NCBI GenBank assembly: GCA_015501585.1 | Contig: JADNRY010000102.1 | Span: forward strand, 124,001 to 188,000 | Length of the DNA stretch: 64,000 nucleotides | Direction of reading: 5' to 3' | Source of the DNA: Rhodocollybia butyracea | Taxonomy: Eukaryota; Basidiomycota; Agaricomycetes; Agaricales; Omphalotaceae | Shown: one piece after another, positions 34,195 to 45,644 of the stretch | How positions within the stretch are numbered: the stretch's first letter is position 1 | Layout: each line of letters starts with the position of its first letter | The notes under the pieces: generated by a model | The model's database searches: none | What the model was told of the DNA's origin: nothing | The model's input: only the letters and a program-made list of their open reading frames with translations | Program-made: the position numbers and the translations under genes

Positions 34195-34670
34195 GCTTGT
34201 CTCATCGAACGATTCACAGGGATGCTCCGCACAAATGAAATAGCACAACCCGACTGAAGAAGGAAAAGGGTACTGCTTTTCCCAGCTGGCTGACTAGAAC
34301 TTGTCCTCTAACAGCACATGTTTTCAGTGGCAATGAAAGTACGTTCTCCTTTATCCTCTACCTTTCCGCTTGGAAAATCACACTGACCTTTGACAATAAA
34401 CAGGCAGGCTTGGACACACTTAAGCGAAAAGCCTAACCTCAACCCCAACATCAACTACCTCTCCCTCCAACTCGTTCGTGATATCCAGGATACCTTGGAA
34501 GCGGGTTCGTCAAGTTCATAGATCACGCAGACACGCGTCAAACCTGGATCTGAAGGTATTGAGCATTGCACGTTGAGCCTGGGGTCAAACGCGAACTGGA
34601 GATTAAATGAGAGCCAGGATTACTTTCAAATGACAATGACGGACGGAACATTCGCTCGGTGTTGACGTGA
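34195..34670 (+). pseudogene. DUF7918 remnant, tandem copy C
   Basis: Only the 3' end survives. GGATGCTCCGCACAAATGAA at 34220 corresponds to exon 5 of copies A and B (EMLR-NGIA) but meets a stop within ~12 codons. At 34405 an acceptor followed by GCAGGCTTGGACACACTTAAG matches the start of exon 6. Further on, CGTCAAACCTGGATC and GGGGTCAAACGCGAACTGG are the VKxE/KRE-P-G repeats, with stops between them, ending at a TGA near 34668 in the position of the normal stop. A dead third tandem copy. Confidence 0.75.
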
Positions 34671-34760
34671 AACGTGAAGAACTGCGTTTTTTGCTACATG
34701 TTCTTGTTTGGAGACTCTGTCCCAATACTTACTACTGTCTGTATTCTGCGTACATAACTT

Positions 34761-35995
34761 TGAACTCGATTTTTTTTGAATCAAGAATTGAGTTGAACGG
34801 TCACACTAAAGCGCTAATAATACCAGACGCCCAGGCCACGAAATTTCATGTTTTCCCCATCATGGTCAGTTTTGAGTTTCTCCTATTCAGCCACAACTGC
34901 AAGCTTCAAATCGGATACTAACTATCTTCAAGACACGCTATGTCAAAGGTTACATAGTCGATAGGGATATGGTCGAAACGTTTCTGGCCGAAAACTTGAA
35001 AAATGACGACCGGGCAACCCGCTACGATAAGACCGAAGCCGTCATCCAGGACACACTTCACTATTTGCGAGAACGCAGTATAAATTACCAAGAAACCTAT
35101 TCCTTTTCTTTGGTCAACAGGATTGGTGAGGCTCAAAAGTCTTTCATGGCTGTTTCTGGCGGTCCAGAATGTTTCGGGCTGGATTTGGAGAAGCTTGAGG
35201 CGAAGGCGTTGGAGTTTCCAAATGCTCTGGCGGTGCTCTCGCAGCATTACTTTAAGGGCCCGGAAGTATTTGAGGTTAGGGAAGGTATGGAACCTCGTGC
35301 GTATACATTCTGTCGTTTCAGACCTTTAACTGATATGCTCGGCAGTCCTTTGTCCTGGAGACGGTGGACCCGTGGTTGAAGCAGACAGAATTCCTGGTTT
35401 TTTTGATGACTCCGTAAGCGCTATAATATCAGACGCCAGGCCATCGGTCAGTCGTGAGCTTCGTCTACTTGCCACAACTTCAAGGGGCCGGATACTAACT
35501 GCTCTTCAAGTCACGATACGTCAAGGGCTACATCATCGACCCGGATATGGTCGAAATCTTTCTGACCGAAAACCTGAAAAACGACGACAAGGCAACCCGC
35601 AATGACAAAATCGAAGCCGTTATCCAGGACACGCTGCACTATTTGCGAGAACGTAGTACAACCCACCAAGAAACCTATTCTATTTCCTCGGTTAACAGGA
35701 TTGGTGAGATTCAACGCGTTTTCACCGCTGTTTCTGGAGGTCCCGAATGTTTTGGGTCGGATCTTGGGAAGCTCGAGGCGAAAGTGTTGGAGTTTCCAAA
35801 TACTCTGGCGGTGCTCTCGCAGCATTATTTCAGGGGCCGGAAGTATTGGAGGTTAGGGAAGGCATGGAACCTCGTGCGTACGCATTTCTGTTGTTTCTAG
35901 ACCTTTGACTAATGTACTTTGCAGTTCTTTGTCCTGGTGACGGTGGACCTGTCATTGAAGCGGGCAGGATTCCAGGTTTCTTCAATGATTCATAG
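34761..35995 (+). CDS. Unknown protein with a 578-bp internal tandem duplication
   Basis: Two copies of one unit lie head to tail, offset by 578 bp. Unit 1 exons: to 34864, 34933-35296, 35346-35446. Unit 2 exons: 35511-35873 and from 35922 to TAG at 35995. Each unit reads RYVKGYI.D.DMVE.FL, NLKNDD.ATR.DK.EAVIQDTL, HYLRER, NRIGE, SGGPECFG.DL.KLEAK, FPN.LAVLSQHYF, then PLLCPGDGGPV.EA.RIPGFF. Unit 1's end runs on into the first exon of unit 2, so the two may be one fused gene. In unit 2 one C is missing (GGCCGG at ~35834 versus GGCCCGG in unit 1), which shifts the frame before the last splice. The true start lies upstream and is not identified. No family recognised. Confidence 0.5.
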
Positions 35996-36596
35996 AGGTT
36001 TGCGATATTCACGATGGGCTTTCTGGGATATAAATTACGAACACTGATATAATTCAATTTGTTCCTTCTTTGACTCCGTTATGCCACGTACGTCGGTCCC
36101 CTCTTTATACACCTGTGGGTCTTGGTCGGTAGGTTCACCATGAGGATGTATATTACACATTTGAAGCAACAATCTCTGGATGACTTCTGCGAATGACAGA
36201 AGGCTGGAAAGTTCACATGTAAGCACCCCAGACATTTAAGCCACGAGTGGGAGCTGTGATGTTATACCTAGATTCTGCTTGAGCTCGGGTGATTCGCGAC
36301 CTCTATCTCTCTCACTTGGTCACTGACTGACACCTTTCTGTCTGTACAGCTGAAAAATAGACTCATTAGACTCTGAACTGACCTGTGATTCGATGAGCTG
36401 CCAAGTATTTCGATGTCCGATGAATATCCTTGTCCCATCTATCAATGATAGTCGCTGGTTGATAGATGCGACTAAGTGGTAATCAATTAGTACTTGAAAA
36501 CTTATGGGAAGCGCATGCAGATAAAATTCACTGCGGTGTCGCGATTCTCCTCATCCCAGAGTTGGCGCGTTGACGGCCCGTTTGAGCGATCATCAC
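35996..36596. other. Intergenic, upstream of the MYND-finger gene
   Basis: No supported coding region or RNA. An in-frame ATG at 36597 precedes the chosen start of the next gene, so the 5' UTR may be short. Confidence 0.4.
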
Positions 36597-36641
36597 ATGA
36601 CCACACTCGTATCTAATTCTAGCTTGAACTCGAACTTGATC

Positions 36642-38584
36642 ATGGCTCAAGATAAGCACGCAGACTATGTTAAACGGTACAACGCACTCCCTCGAAAAGC
36701 CCTTGCGCCTTCCGGTAGGGTGCCCAACGTCTGGCACTTCGATCTTCGGTACATTCCCATCTCTCCTCCTTCGCATACGCTCTTTATCGTTCAAAAAGAG
36801 AGCCACTTCATTGCAAACGAGGTTCTTCCCTTGGGAAAAAAACCATCTGATGCTGGACTCTCCTACTTCCCAGAAACTGCGAAAGAAGCTTCCCATGAAA
36901 TCTGTTTGGGCCTCATGCACGCGTTCCTCACAATGTTCACAGAGGAAATCCCTGGTAGCACAACCGATGGGCTAAAGACTAGTCCCAACGCACTCGCGCC
37001 ATGGAAACTTACCACAGATGATCGTTCTCTCGCACAGGCTGTCGAAGAACAGTTCAAAGCGCTGGGTGTGAACCCGGATCGCTGTAAAGTCGAATGTGTC
37101 AATCTCGTCAGCTTTGCTCAGGTGGAATTCGACAACTTTTATCAGGGATTGAAAGGCATGCTTGGAGTCTCTGACTTTGTCAAAGCTACCTTGGTCACTC
37201 CACAGTGCATCGGTTTTTCTAATGCCATCCCACCAGACCCCAAAGCTTGGTCTAGGTCCGGGCCTAGCTCTGGACATGATGACGAAGAAATGAGCGGAGT
37301 CAACTCGATCCTGGGATATATTCACGAATTCATGAACAATGAACCACTTCCGGTCAATGAAGATGGCGCGGCAGGGGGCAGTACCCACCTGTCGTCTCGT
37401 ATACAGCAAAGTTTCGGTCATATCAAGACCATGTTGGAGACGACAACTTTGAAGGATGTTTGTAAGAAGGCCGATAGGGGCGATGCTCAGCAGGCTGTAG
37501 ATGCGGCTCTAAGGTATGTCTTCGCCGTCTCCCTCAAACTCGGTTCAATCTAAAAACAACCACAGGTTGAAACTCGGCTGTGGCTGCACCCCAGATCGTG
37601 TCCTCAGCAGGAAATATCTCATTCAAGCGGCTCTTGACGAGAAAGCTTCCTCTCAAACTCGCTCGATGGCTCATTCCATGCTCATAACCTGGTACCTCCT
37701 TGGTTACACCGATCTCCGCGCTCGATTCCTCTTCGCTGCCGCATACCATGCGGATGAATCCATCCGACTCGCTTCCGGGGACAGCAACGTATGCTCAGCT
37801 TCACCTTCAGCTCTATTTTTCTATAAGATGCACATGGAGCCCATGACGCCGGAATTACAAGTCCCGGAACTCTTTTATCATTTCAAGTGGATCTCGAAAG
37901 CTAACAAGGAGAGGAGGCCCATATGAACCTGAAGAAGCAAGCTGCTGAGAGAAAGATGATGAATAAACCGAACCGTTATCAATGCGCGAATGTAGGATGT
38001 ACTATACAAGCCGATACGGGGAAGATGCTTTCGCAATGTGCGTGTACTGTTGTGTTCGTGGTTATTCTTGCCTCACGGGCGAATTCGCAGGCTCTGGAAC
38101 GTGTGATCGGGATGTAAAACCAAGTTACTGCAGTCGAACGTAAGTGTTATGAAGAACTTTTTCTGTCCATTTGAAAAGCTCACTGGCGTCATAACAGTTG
38201 TCGTAAGTCTACACTACTACTTCCACGAACATACTGAATACCGTCCAATTTCCCATCGTTCTCACAGAAAAAGCCGTACGTCTCAGTCCTGATGTCGAAC
38301 ACAACAAGTTCCTCATTCTAATCGTTTTTCTATAGGATTGGAAAACCCACAAGCCTTTCTGCCGACCCGGAGCACCGTGTTCCGTTATCGCCACGTCGAT
38401 TACTACCTCGGGAATTAGCCAAGATGGGTCTATTTGCGTTCCAGTTCAACATGAAGATGGTACGTCGCTTCTGGAGTCATCAACGCTGGAGCCAGAGATG
38501 TTGAAGGAGATGGGGGACCTTATGGCTGGGCGGCCTCAAAATGGCAAGAATTCGTCGTTGAGAACAGAGATCTTCCAAATCTAA
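36642..38584 (+). CDS. MYND-type zinc-finger protein
   Basis: Exons: 36642-37513, 37566-37860 (a 39-nt retained or optional intron at 37789-37827), 37914-38037, 38091-38139, 38198-38202, 38268-38275, 38336-38584. About 530-545 residues. The N-terminal 290 residues (MAQDKHADYVKRYNALPRKA...) match a mushroom-specific region of unknown role. The C-terminal MYND finger is complete once spliced: C-ANVG-C ... QCSGTC ... YCSRTCQKADWKTHKPFC, then RPGAPCSVIATS. MYND fingers mediate protein-protein contacts. Two exons of 5 nt (TTGTC) and 8 nt (AAAAAGCC) supply the conserved TCQKA. At 37861-37913 either a 53-nt GT-AG intron or a one-base gap in CCC (37918-37920) keeps the frame. An upstream in-frame ATG at 36597 is an alternative start. 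Confidence 0.8.
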
Positions 38585-39084
38585 GTGTTGTTTGAGGAAG
38601 GTGAAAGATCCAGAGCCACAACGCTCGCCAAGAAGTGAAGAAGTGGAGGCGTAACTATCCATAAACGTTGAAAATAAAAGGTTTCCGGTTGTCAAATGGT
38701 CCATGTTTTTTTTTGAGCAACACCTTGACGCGCTTCAATCATTTTAATGGGCGTATGTGGTTACGCCACTGGTACTATGTCAAAGAACTGGCTTCAGCTT
38801 ATGCGTGATCTGGATTTGCTCAAACTCTAACCCCTTGCCCCATAGAGCTTTGTGTTTGAATATCAGCTATCTGGCAGATGAAACTGGGGGAATTTCGGTT
38901 CACGCCTGCCTGCCTTACCAATACAACGTCGTCTTCTACAATACTTGAACAGTTCGGTGAGAACACATGATGAAACTGACAGTTTAGGTTGGTATTGTCT
39001 GTTCGACTGCCCATGGCGGCGCGCGCGGGGCTAGAATCGAAGAAGCCTTGGAGATCGGTACTACCAGTAACTTGTAAGTAAGGG
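38585..39084. other. Intergenic, no supported gene
   Basis: Nothing recognised besides a T9 run at 38706-38714. Confidence 0.4.
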
Positions 39085-39245
39085 GATGAAAACAGAGACC
39101 TTCCCCCAGGCTTGCTTTTGTTACTTTGGTGTACTAGGCAACTTTCAACAGTGAACACCGCTTGCTGCAGAGAAGTAGGACAAGAGAGAAGCGCCTAGAG
39201 GCTCACTGGAGGTCGTTTCGCCAGCCTGTCCACTTTGATACTGAT
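39085..39245 (-). mobile_element. Short relic of the LINE-like element
   Basis: On the minus strand this segment aligns with the RNase H end of the element at 50184-51450. GACAGGCTGGCGAAACG (reads DRLAKR) matches DRLAKK there, and CCTAGTACACCAAAGTAACAAAAGC matches its CCCAGTACACCAAAGCGATAAAAGC. Only ~160 bp are left, with stops. A small, old fragment of the same family. Confidence 0.55.
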
Positions 39246-40577
39246 AACCAGGGAAGGCTGCGAACTAGACAGTGATTCATTACTAGCTCCCCTATAGTAG
39301 CGGCAGTACAGTAAGATTAAGTTGGCACTCAACCATAGGCGGGGTTCAAAATATGGATCCAAAATCAGAGCCCGAGTCCGAGCCCGGCCTGAAATTTATG
39401 AGCCTTTCGTCACCAAAAGGAATAAACCTTCCAATTCTGAGGGGTTCCGACTCAATGATGGTAAATTTGACCATGTAACAAGTGTCGCTCTGTGTGACCT
39501 CCTATCAACCCATGTTCCCGTGGTGTGGGGTCTTTGGAGGCTCGTTAGCATGATTGTTAGGGGTCTACTTATTTACATCAATTCCACAGTAAGCTTTTAC
39601 AATCTCTGCGTGCAGAACATAGAGTACTCAGTACTTGCAAGGCATTGAGCTGCGGAGCCTACTATGAGCCTGGCAGGTCTTGCCTCTGCTGTCGATCTAC
39701 AGTAGGGCCCGGAGGAGGATTTTTGTCAAACCCTGGCCTGGGCTCTTAAGGGGCTCTTAAGCTCTTTGGCCATCGATTATTGTTCGGCATATTGCCGTAG
39801 GCGGACCTCGGAGCTACTCCAGTGATCATGACCATTGAGTCGTATTGACTTGATTACAATTTCCACCGCATTTGATCATAGGTCCAAAGCTGTGAGCTCT
39901 TCTGATTATCATGATCACTGTGCTGAGGATTCGCTTCCTCCTTTCCCTTGATCCGCGCAGAATCAATTCATTGTTGTGCAATAAGGACACCATACATGCT
40001 TTGGCCACGTCAAGATTATTTCTCTTAAAAGAAATCTGACTATCCGAATAGCATTTTGGTCTTTGTTGGGCTCTTACCTGATCAAGAATACAGTATTCAG
40101 ATTCTATTCTGTTATCACTTGAACTTTTAACTTGCTTTTGACTCAGGAGTCCGGACCACCCAACAACTTGATGATGCATAATGATCGACGGGATACAATT
40201 GACTTCCGGTAAACCATGTTGTACAATGTAAACTTTGCTGGACAGTGGAAATTGATCCACAGCCCACATTCATGTATAGATAATAGAATGGCATTTTAAT
40301 CTTGTCCAATCCCGAATTCTGATGCGTCAAAGATTCTAGCCGCTGCAGTCCATATAGTACTTATTCGCCATCTTTAGTAAGCGATAGCAGAAAGGAGACC
40401 ACTGTGACACAGGATCAGCAAGTTAGTTCAAGGCTACAAGTTGTAGCCCCTGAATCTACAGCGCAATCTTGTGTGGCACTGGTTGAAGACACCAATGGCA
40501 GTGCGCTGCTTGGATGGTTATAAGACCATGGGGTAAACCTATCTACTTATCTGGGATCCCCATACAGTGCATTTATC
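39246..40577. other. Intergenic, no supported gene
   Basis: A minus frame of 147 codons at 39826-40269 has no recognisable motif. Around 39350-39410 the + strand has runs of GAGCCCGAGTCCGAGCCCGG. No confident repeat family. The final ~50 bp are the promoter side of the DUF6534 gene. Confidence 0.4.
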
Positions 40578-42497
40578 ATGGCTTTGAACTCACTAGCTCC
40601 AACATATGGTATCTGGCTTGTATCTTTGTGGATTGCAACTATGTAAGCCATTAAGTGTTTGTTAAACAATCTAGTACGCCACTCACACATCAGTGTAGGC
40701 TCTATGGTGTTGGCGTGCTGCAAACCTGGCTTTACTTTCACTGGTACTCCAACGACCACTGGGGCGTGAAGCTGACAGTATGTATTTGATTTTTTATTTT
40801 TATTTTTATTTTTAGCTGCTATATTCATGGTTATACCAGGTGATTTTCTTGCTGTGAGTGTGTCCCCATGTTTCTGACCAATGATTAAGTGTAACTCACT
40901 TATCTGGTAAAGATTATCTGAGACACTCCAAATATCATGTCTGTTTGGGGCAACCTATGAGGCATTTGTCAACAATTTTGGAGATGAGAGTGCAATTTTT
41001 TTCGTTTCATGGTATGGTATAGTACATGCTAGTCATTGGCATCATAAATAATTGAAACTCCTAGGTTTGATACGGTTGGTGCACAGGTTTACTGAGGTCT
41101 TGCAAATGAAAAACTCATGTAAACTGAGAAGACACAGCTGTTAGTAGGGGTAAATGCACTTATCATCATCTTTTGGTTGTCCAAAATTGACTTCCTACTA
41201 ACTTTTACAGTTCTTGTCTGCTTTTATTGTTCAAATGTAGGTTCAGACTGTCAGTATCTATAAAAGCCTCACTCTCCGGATATTGCAGGTATTTTGCATG
41301 GTGTATCTTTCTCCGTTTGTTCAATTTCTTATATGATATGGACTTACTAAGCTAATGCTTGATATAGTGAACAAGAAGCAGAAGGCTGTAACTCTGTTGA
41401 TTGTCAATATCTTCTTGCATTTTCGAAACTTTGAGTCTTACATCATTAATGACAGATTGTACTAGCTTTCACCCAAATCGGAGCTGGACTAAGTGAGTAC
41501 CACTGTTTAACTCGATTTATTTCAAATAATCGTGATATTTTGAATAGCCCAGGCAATCAAAGCGTGAGTGTAAAAGAGTCTCAGAGAGACCAATAGCCTA
41601 AATTTCAACAATCTAGTGCTATTATTGGCTCTCTCCTCGAGGTAGACGCCATAAAGGTATGGTGAAGCAAACCTAACCAAGCATTATATCAAAACCCAAG
41701 TTATTATGGCAGACAGTAATCATATTTCAAAGCGCTGCAACCCTTGCTTGTGATGCTGTAATTACTCTGGCATTATATTTTGCTCTGAGAAGCAAAAGAT
41801 CCGAGATGAAGAGGTATGTCCTACTTACATGGTTACACCATTACCGGTCCACTGTATATTGGATTTAACATGTATTCTCTGGTATCAGGACCAATACTCT
41901 TTTACAAAAGTTGATGCTCAATGGTATCAATCGTGGTGCATTGACTACCGCGGCTGCCGCAGTTAATATTATCTTAGTACGTGAATTAGAGCTTGAATTT
42001 CAGTAATCCCATGCAGCTTACTTACTGTGATGTCAACTTCTAGTTTCTTGCACTTCCTGGAACGTTGTACTTCATCCTATGTCTGTTGACGAGTAGCAAG
42101 TGTAAGTGGCATGTTATTACATGGAGAGTCTCTCATAGTTAACTTCCATTCTGCAGTATATATGAACAGCATGCTTGCAACGTGAGAAAGTTTTATGTGT
42201 ATGTATGTATCCCTACTCATGCCTGAGCTCGCTTGAGCTGGTAATTTCTACAGGCTCAATACTCGACAACACATAATACAAACTGCTGCACATGCCAGCA
42301 TTGAGCCATGGAGCTCAATTCACATGGCAAGGTTGACAACTGCGCCTAACATAACCAACACACCAACATTTACCGCATTTCATTCTGATGACACAGTATC
42401 TGTAGGCTTTGCTTTTTGCCCTACTACAGACCACTCATCTGGAATTATAATTCAGACTGGGACTGGGAAGACAAACCTTGTTGAGAATATGATATAG
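40578..42497 (+). CDS. DUF6534 multi-pass membrane protein, copy 2 (intact)
   Basis: Sixteen exons (40578-40642, 40699-40777, 40816-40853, 40913-41011, 41065-41086, 41211-41236, 41289-41314, 41368-41402, 41456-41492, 41548-41563, 41617-41656, 41713-41813, 41889-41976, 42044-42101, 42157-42181, 42254-42497) total 999 nt = 332 residues, in frame throughout. DUF6534 proteins are hydrophobic, probably seven-helix membrane proteins expanded in mushrooms, function unknown. Marks: MLYGVGVLQTWLYFHWYSND near the start, FLSAFIVQMYFAW, LNKKQKAVTLLI, SAATLACDAVITLALYFAL, and the signature KLYMNSMLATLNTR. The polar C-terminal tail ends LVENMI. Exons as short as 16 nt occur. The 38-nt intron 2 has a (TATTTT)n tract. 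The copy at 2659-4529 lies inverted, 36 kb away, with the same exon layout. Confidence 0.82.
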
Positions 42498-43005
42498 CTT
42501 GTATTCTTTGTTGGCTTATATCGAGGTCTACCCAAGGTCTACCGTGAATGATGTAGAGGGCATGCCAAAAAAATTGTAATGGTTGTGCTGGTACGTATGT
42601 AGTATTTTGGGCGTTGTGCTGCCATATTAATTCCTATATAATGCGACAGAGCGATTGTTGTAAATATCTGGCGCACGGACTGAATAAGCCGTGAGGCTCA
42701 AGAAACAGAAGAAACTAGATTGGATAGTTATAGGTAGTGGCCTTAGAGAAGGCCTTATATACTGTGGACTTTTCAAATTTCCGTAGTATAAATATTGTAC
42801 TGCGTACTGAAGCACATGTGAAGTTCAGTAGTGGGTCATTCATGCACAAGTGGAATCTGCATCATCGGTACTGTCAATCCAGAATTCCACGTCCCCATTT
42901 TCTTCCGCTGTCTCTTCCACCCAGGCGAACTAAATGAAGGATTTCAATTAGTAATCAAGTGAGAGTTGGACCTGGATAATTGCACACATACCACAGGGAT
43001 GCTGT
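42498..43005. other. Intergenic; possible last exon of the next gene
   Basis: The first ~30 bp match the 3' flank of the other DUF6534 copy. On the minus strand an acceptor-like TTATCCAG before 42971 could give a last exon (VQLSLDY, stop at 42948-42950) for the secreted-protein gene that follows. Nothing else recognised. Confidence 0.35.
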
Positions 43006-43472
43006 TCACTTGTACTTCTTTGAAGATTCCAGTACCCAACTAAATGGAATATCAGTGCTATGCGTATTAGATAGTTTGAGAAGAGGTCCTACAGTTGAGA
43101 CGAATCCTCCAGGTGCAGGTACAAGGCTGGACGTTGAGGAGCCTTCTGGCAATGGAGTCGTGACATCAACCCACTCAATCACATACGTCGCGGGGTTCAC
43201 CCCAGACTGAGGAATGAGCGCAGCAACAAATCCGATCTCGGGACAATGTTGTACAAGGGAATTACCAAACTTTCGGTGAATATCGCGGTAATGTTGGATC
43301 CCCCGTCGCTGGCGGTCATGGCAAAACCGTAGGTGCCCTGGACAAGGCCGAAGCTGCCCACCGATTGGCCAAAGGGCGAGGTCGAATTCCAAGAGAGAGC
43401 CACTACACTCTGGGCTTGGGCTATTGAGGTAGAGAGCGCAAGAGTTAATATGATTGTATAGAGTTTAGACAT
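43006..43472 (-). CDS. Small secreted protein of unknown function
   Basis: Two exons on the minus strand, 43266-43472 and 43006-43206, joined by a 59-nt GT-AG intron (GTAATT...CTCAG), give 135 residues in frame. Residues 1-20 are a clear signal peptide (MSKLYTIILTLALSTSIAQA). The mature part is rich in Ser, Thr, Gly and Val and looks beta-stranded: VVALSWNSTSPFGQSVGSFG, VQGTYGFAMTASDGGSNITA, NPATYVIEWVDVTTPLPEGS, LVPAPGGFVSTVGPLLKLSN. There are no cysteines. The end is uncertain: instead of running to TGA at 43006, a further splice after ...IPFSW could give a last exon ending at 42948. No family recognised. Confidence 0.6.
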
Positions 43473-45644
43473 GACTGCGAGTTAAATTTCGAGGAAGACG
43501 GGGAGACTTAAGTGCCCTGCGCTGGGTTTTAAACAAGGAGGGATACAGTACGTTTCGCCATCCATCGAGGGTCTACATTATGCCATTATATACCATTCGG
43601 CTTTGCGTTACCGTCCAACACATATTCTGACGGGAGAGAGATTCAAGGTCCAGGAATCTATTGATCATTGGGAGAGGAGCAGACAAGCTCTTAAGTGACT
43701 GGATCCACCCGAATGGCTAGACATTTAACTGAAGGGTATCAGTTCAAAACTGAAAACTAGAATTAGATGCGACTCTGACTCGGTATGGCACAACCTACTT
43801 ATAACGTAGACGTAGTATCTGCTCTCTGGCCCCGCGCGTTATCGAGCATATTCATACTTGGGCAAGAAGGGAACTCGACATCGAACAGCCATTCGACACT
43901 GTTATCAAACTTGTGCATGCAACGAAAAGGGAAAAAGCATCAGACTTGCAGACTCAGATTTTATGCTGCTGCGCAGAAGTGAAGACTCAGGATGCATTTC
44001 TATTATTATCATTGAGCATATACACAATCGAGCGGGTGAGAGAGAAACACACATTCAATAAATTAGAGGTAATGGTGTGCTGCCAGCTTGATCGAGACAC
44101 GAAGTGATTGTAGATAACACTGTGGGCGACTTGGCCTACACGTATGATATAAGGTGTATATCCAAACCCGGCAATAGAGAGCGAGTCCAACAAAAGGGGG
44201 GTGTATCGTCAGCGAATAAAGGAGCCCAAACCGCTAAAGCTTGTAGTTTTCCAGACGGAGTGCTGTGGGAAATTCTCGGTCGTGCATGTCCTTCCTTTCT
44301 CCCTTCCATATAGTCGTTCTCCCGTTTAGCTCCTTTAGTAGTAACCTGCGCATTCGTAAGTCTGGTAAGTCAGCTCCAGGGAACTCGGGGCAGGAAGATG
44401 TACTTACTTTTGTCAATAGTCTGAGCCTCGAGCGTTTCAGAAATTCATTGGTATAACTAATAGATTCGGAGCCATGTGCATACAATCTAATTGTGAACTA
44501 CTGATAAAAAAGTAGTTCCGAGCCTGGGTAGTACAAAGAACGAACTCGCCTCCGAAGAAGTAGCATCTGCGCTTCTCTCAAATTCCAATTGTTACTGTTA
44601 CAACTGAAGCTTGAGAATACGTTGGGAGCCCAGGAAAGGGAGAGTACTGGAAGACAAGAAATATACTGTATGGGAGCCGTAGAGATATGATAGCCGTAGT
44701 CCATCAGGAGAGTTTCGCGGAACGTGTGGGAAGGTTGTTGGAGAGGAGGTTGAGGAACGTTCTCGTTACAGCAAACCGGACCTGAGTCTCGGATCCTCTA
44801 TAACTGAAGGTGTAGGTCCATGTACGACGAAGAAGGAATTAGGTAGTGGGTGTCTATACGGAAAGACGGCCGTACTGAGGTAGTGCTTGAGGATGAGTAT
44901 GCGCAACGAACTTTGCACGCGGCACACTATCGGAGTTTAAGTCAAAGGTTCGAGTGTAAAAAAAAAAGACCTTGTGCACACACAAGAAATTACGAGGAGA
45001 ATAAACACGGTAAGTTGATTTCAAGATGAAACATACAAGTCTTTGGGCCATTGACCACCTCATGCAGCAATGTTTAGGGTCAAAGGCTAGCCAGATGGAC
45101 AGGCATTGGATCTGGAGGAAAGAGTCAGCGGCATACCTTTTAGTAGTGGGACCATCATGTCCTCACAGTGCGCATTGAATATTTAATCAGAGGCTAAAGA
45201 CTGTATCCTCCTGCGGGGTTGCAATTTGAATTTTTAAAGAGTCGAGTGCAGGCGCGGTTAGATTTGTCAACTAGAGATGATGCATCGATGAGACCTTGAG
45301 AACTAATACAGCACTGAAGCTTGGATAGAGCTTGGATAGAGCTGAACAGAAAAAGTCCACTGCTTGAAGATCTTTATTTGAGATAGAGAAAGGAGAAAGG
45401 AGATTGGCCGCTTTTTTGTTGAAACATTGAAGCGGACTAGGTAATTTAAGCGCCGAAAGCCTCTTGTCTTCGTTCCCTCCCATCACCATGACCGATCGCG
45501 AAAGCTCCTCTTTATTATCTTTGCCTCGTATGGCACGCATGGATACGTCCGCCGCATCTTTATAATCTAGTATGAATGAACAGAAGGCTGTAGCCAACAC
45601 GCTAGAGTTTTTGTGTTTCAATAATTCGGACACGGCCTTTCAAT
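43473..45644. other. Gene-poor region, no supported gene
   Basis: Short frames only. The minus frame at 45271-45633 (MSELLKHKNSSVLATAFCSF...) is 120 codons but has no motif. Two adjacent copies of AGCTTGGATAG lie at 45316-45340. Confidence 0.4.

Noticed and set aside
36528..36920. Long minus-strand ORF opposite the MYND gene
   Set aside because: It is the antisense shadow of the first MYND exon, which carries the recognisable protein.
37918..37920. Frameshift in the MYND gene at a CCC run
   Set aside because: A 53-nt GT-AG intron at 37861-37913 also restores the frame, so an error or mutation is not required.
43267..43273. Apparent frameshift in the secreted protein at 43.27 kb
   Set aside because: A 59-nt intron with GTAATT and CTCAG ends joins the two frames in phase 0.
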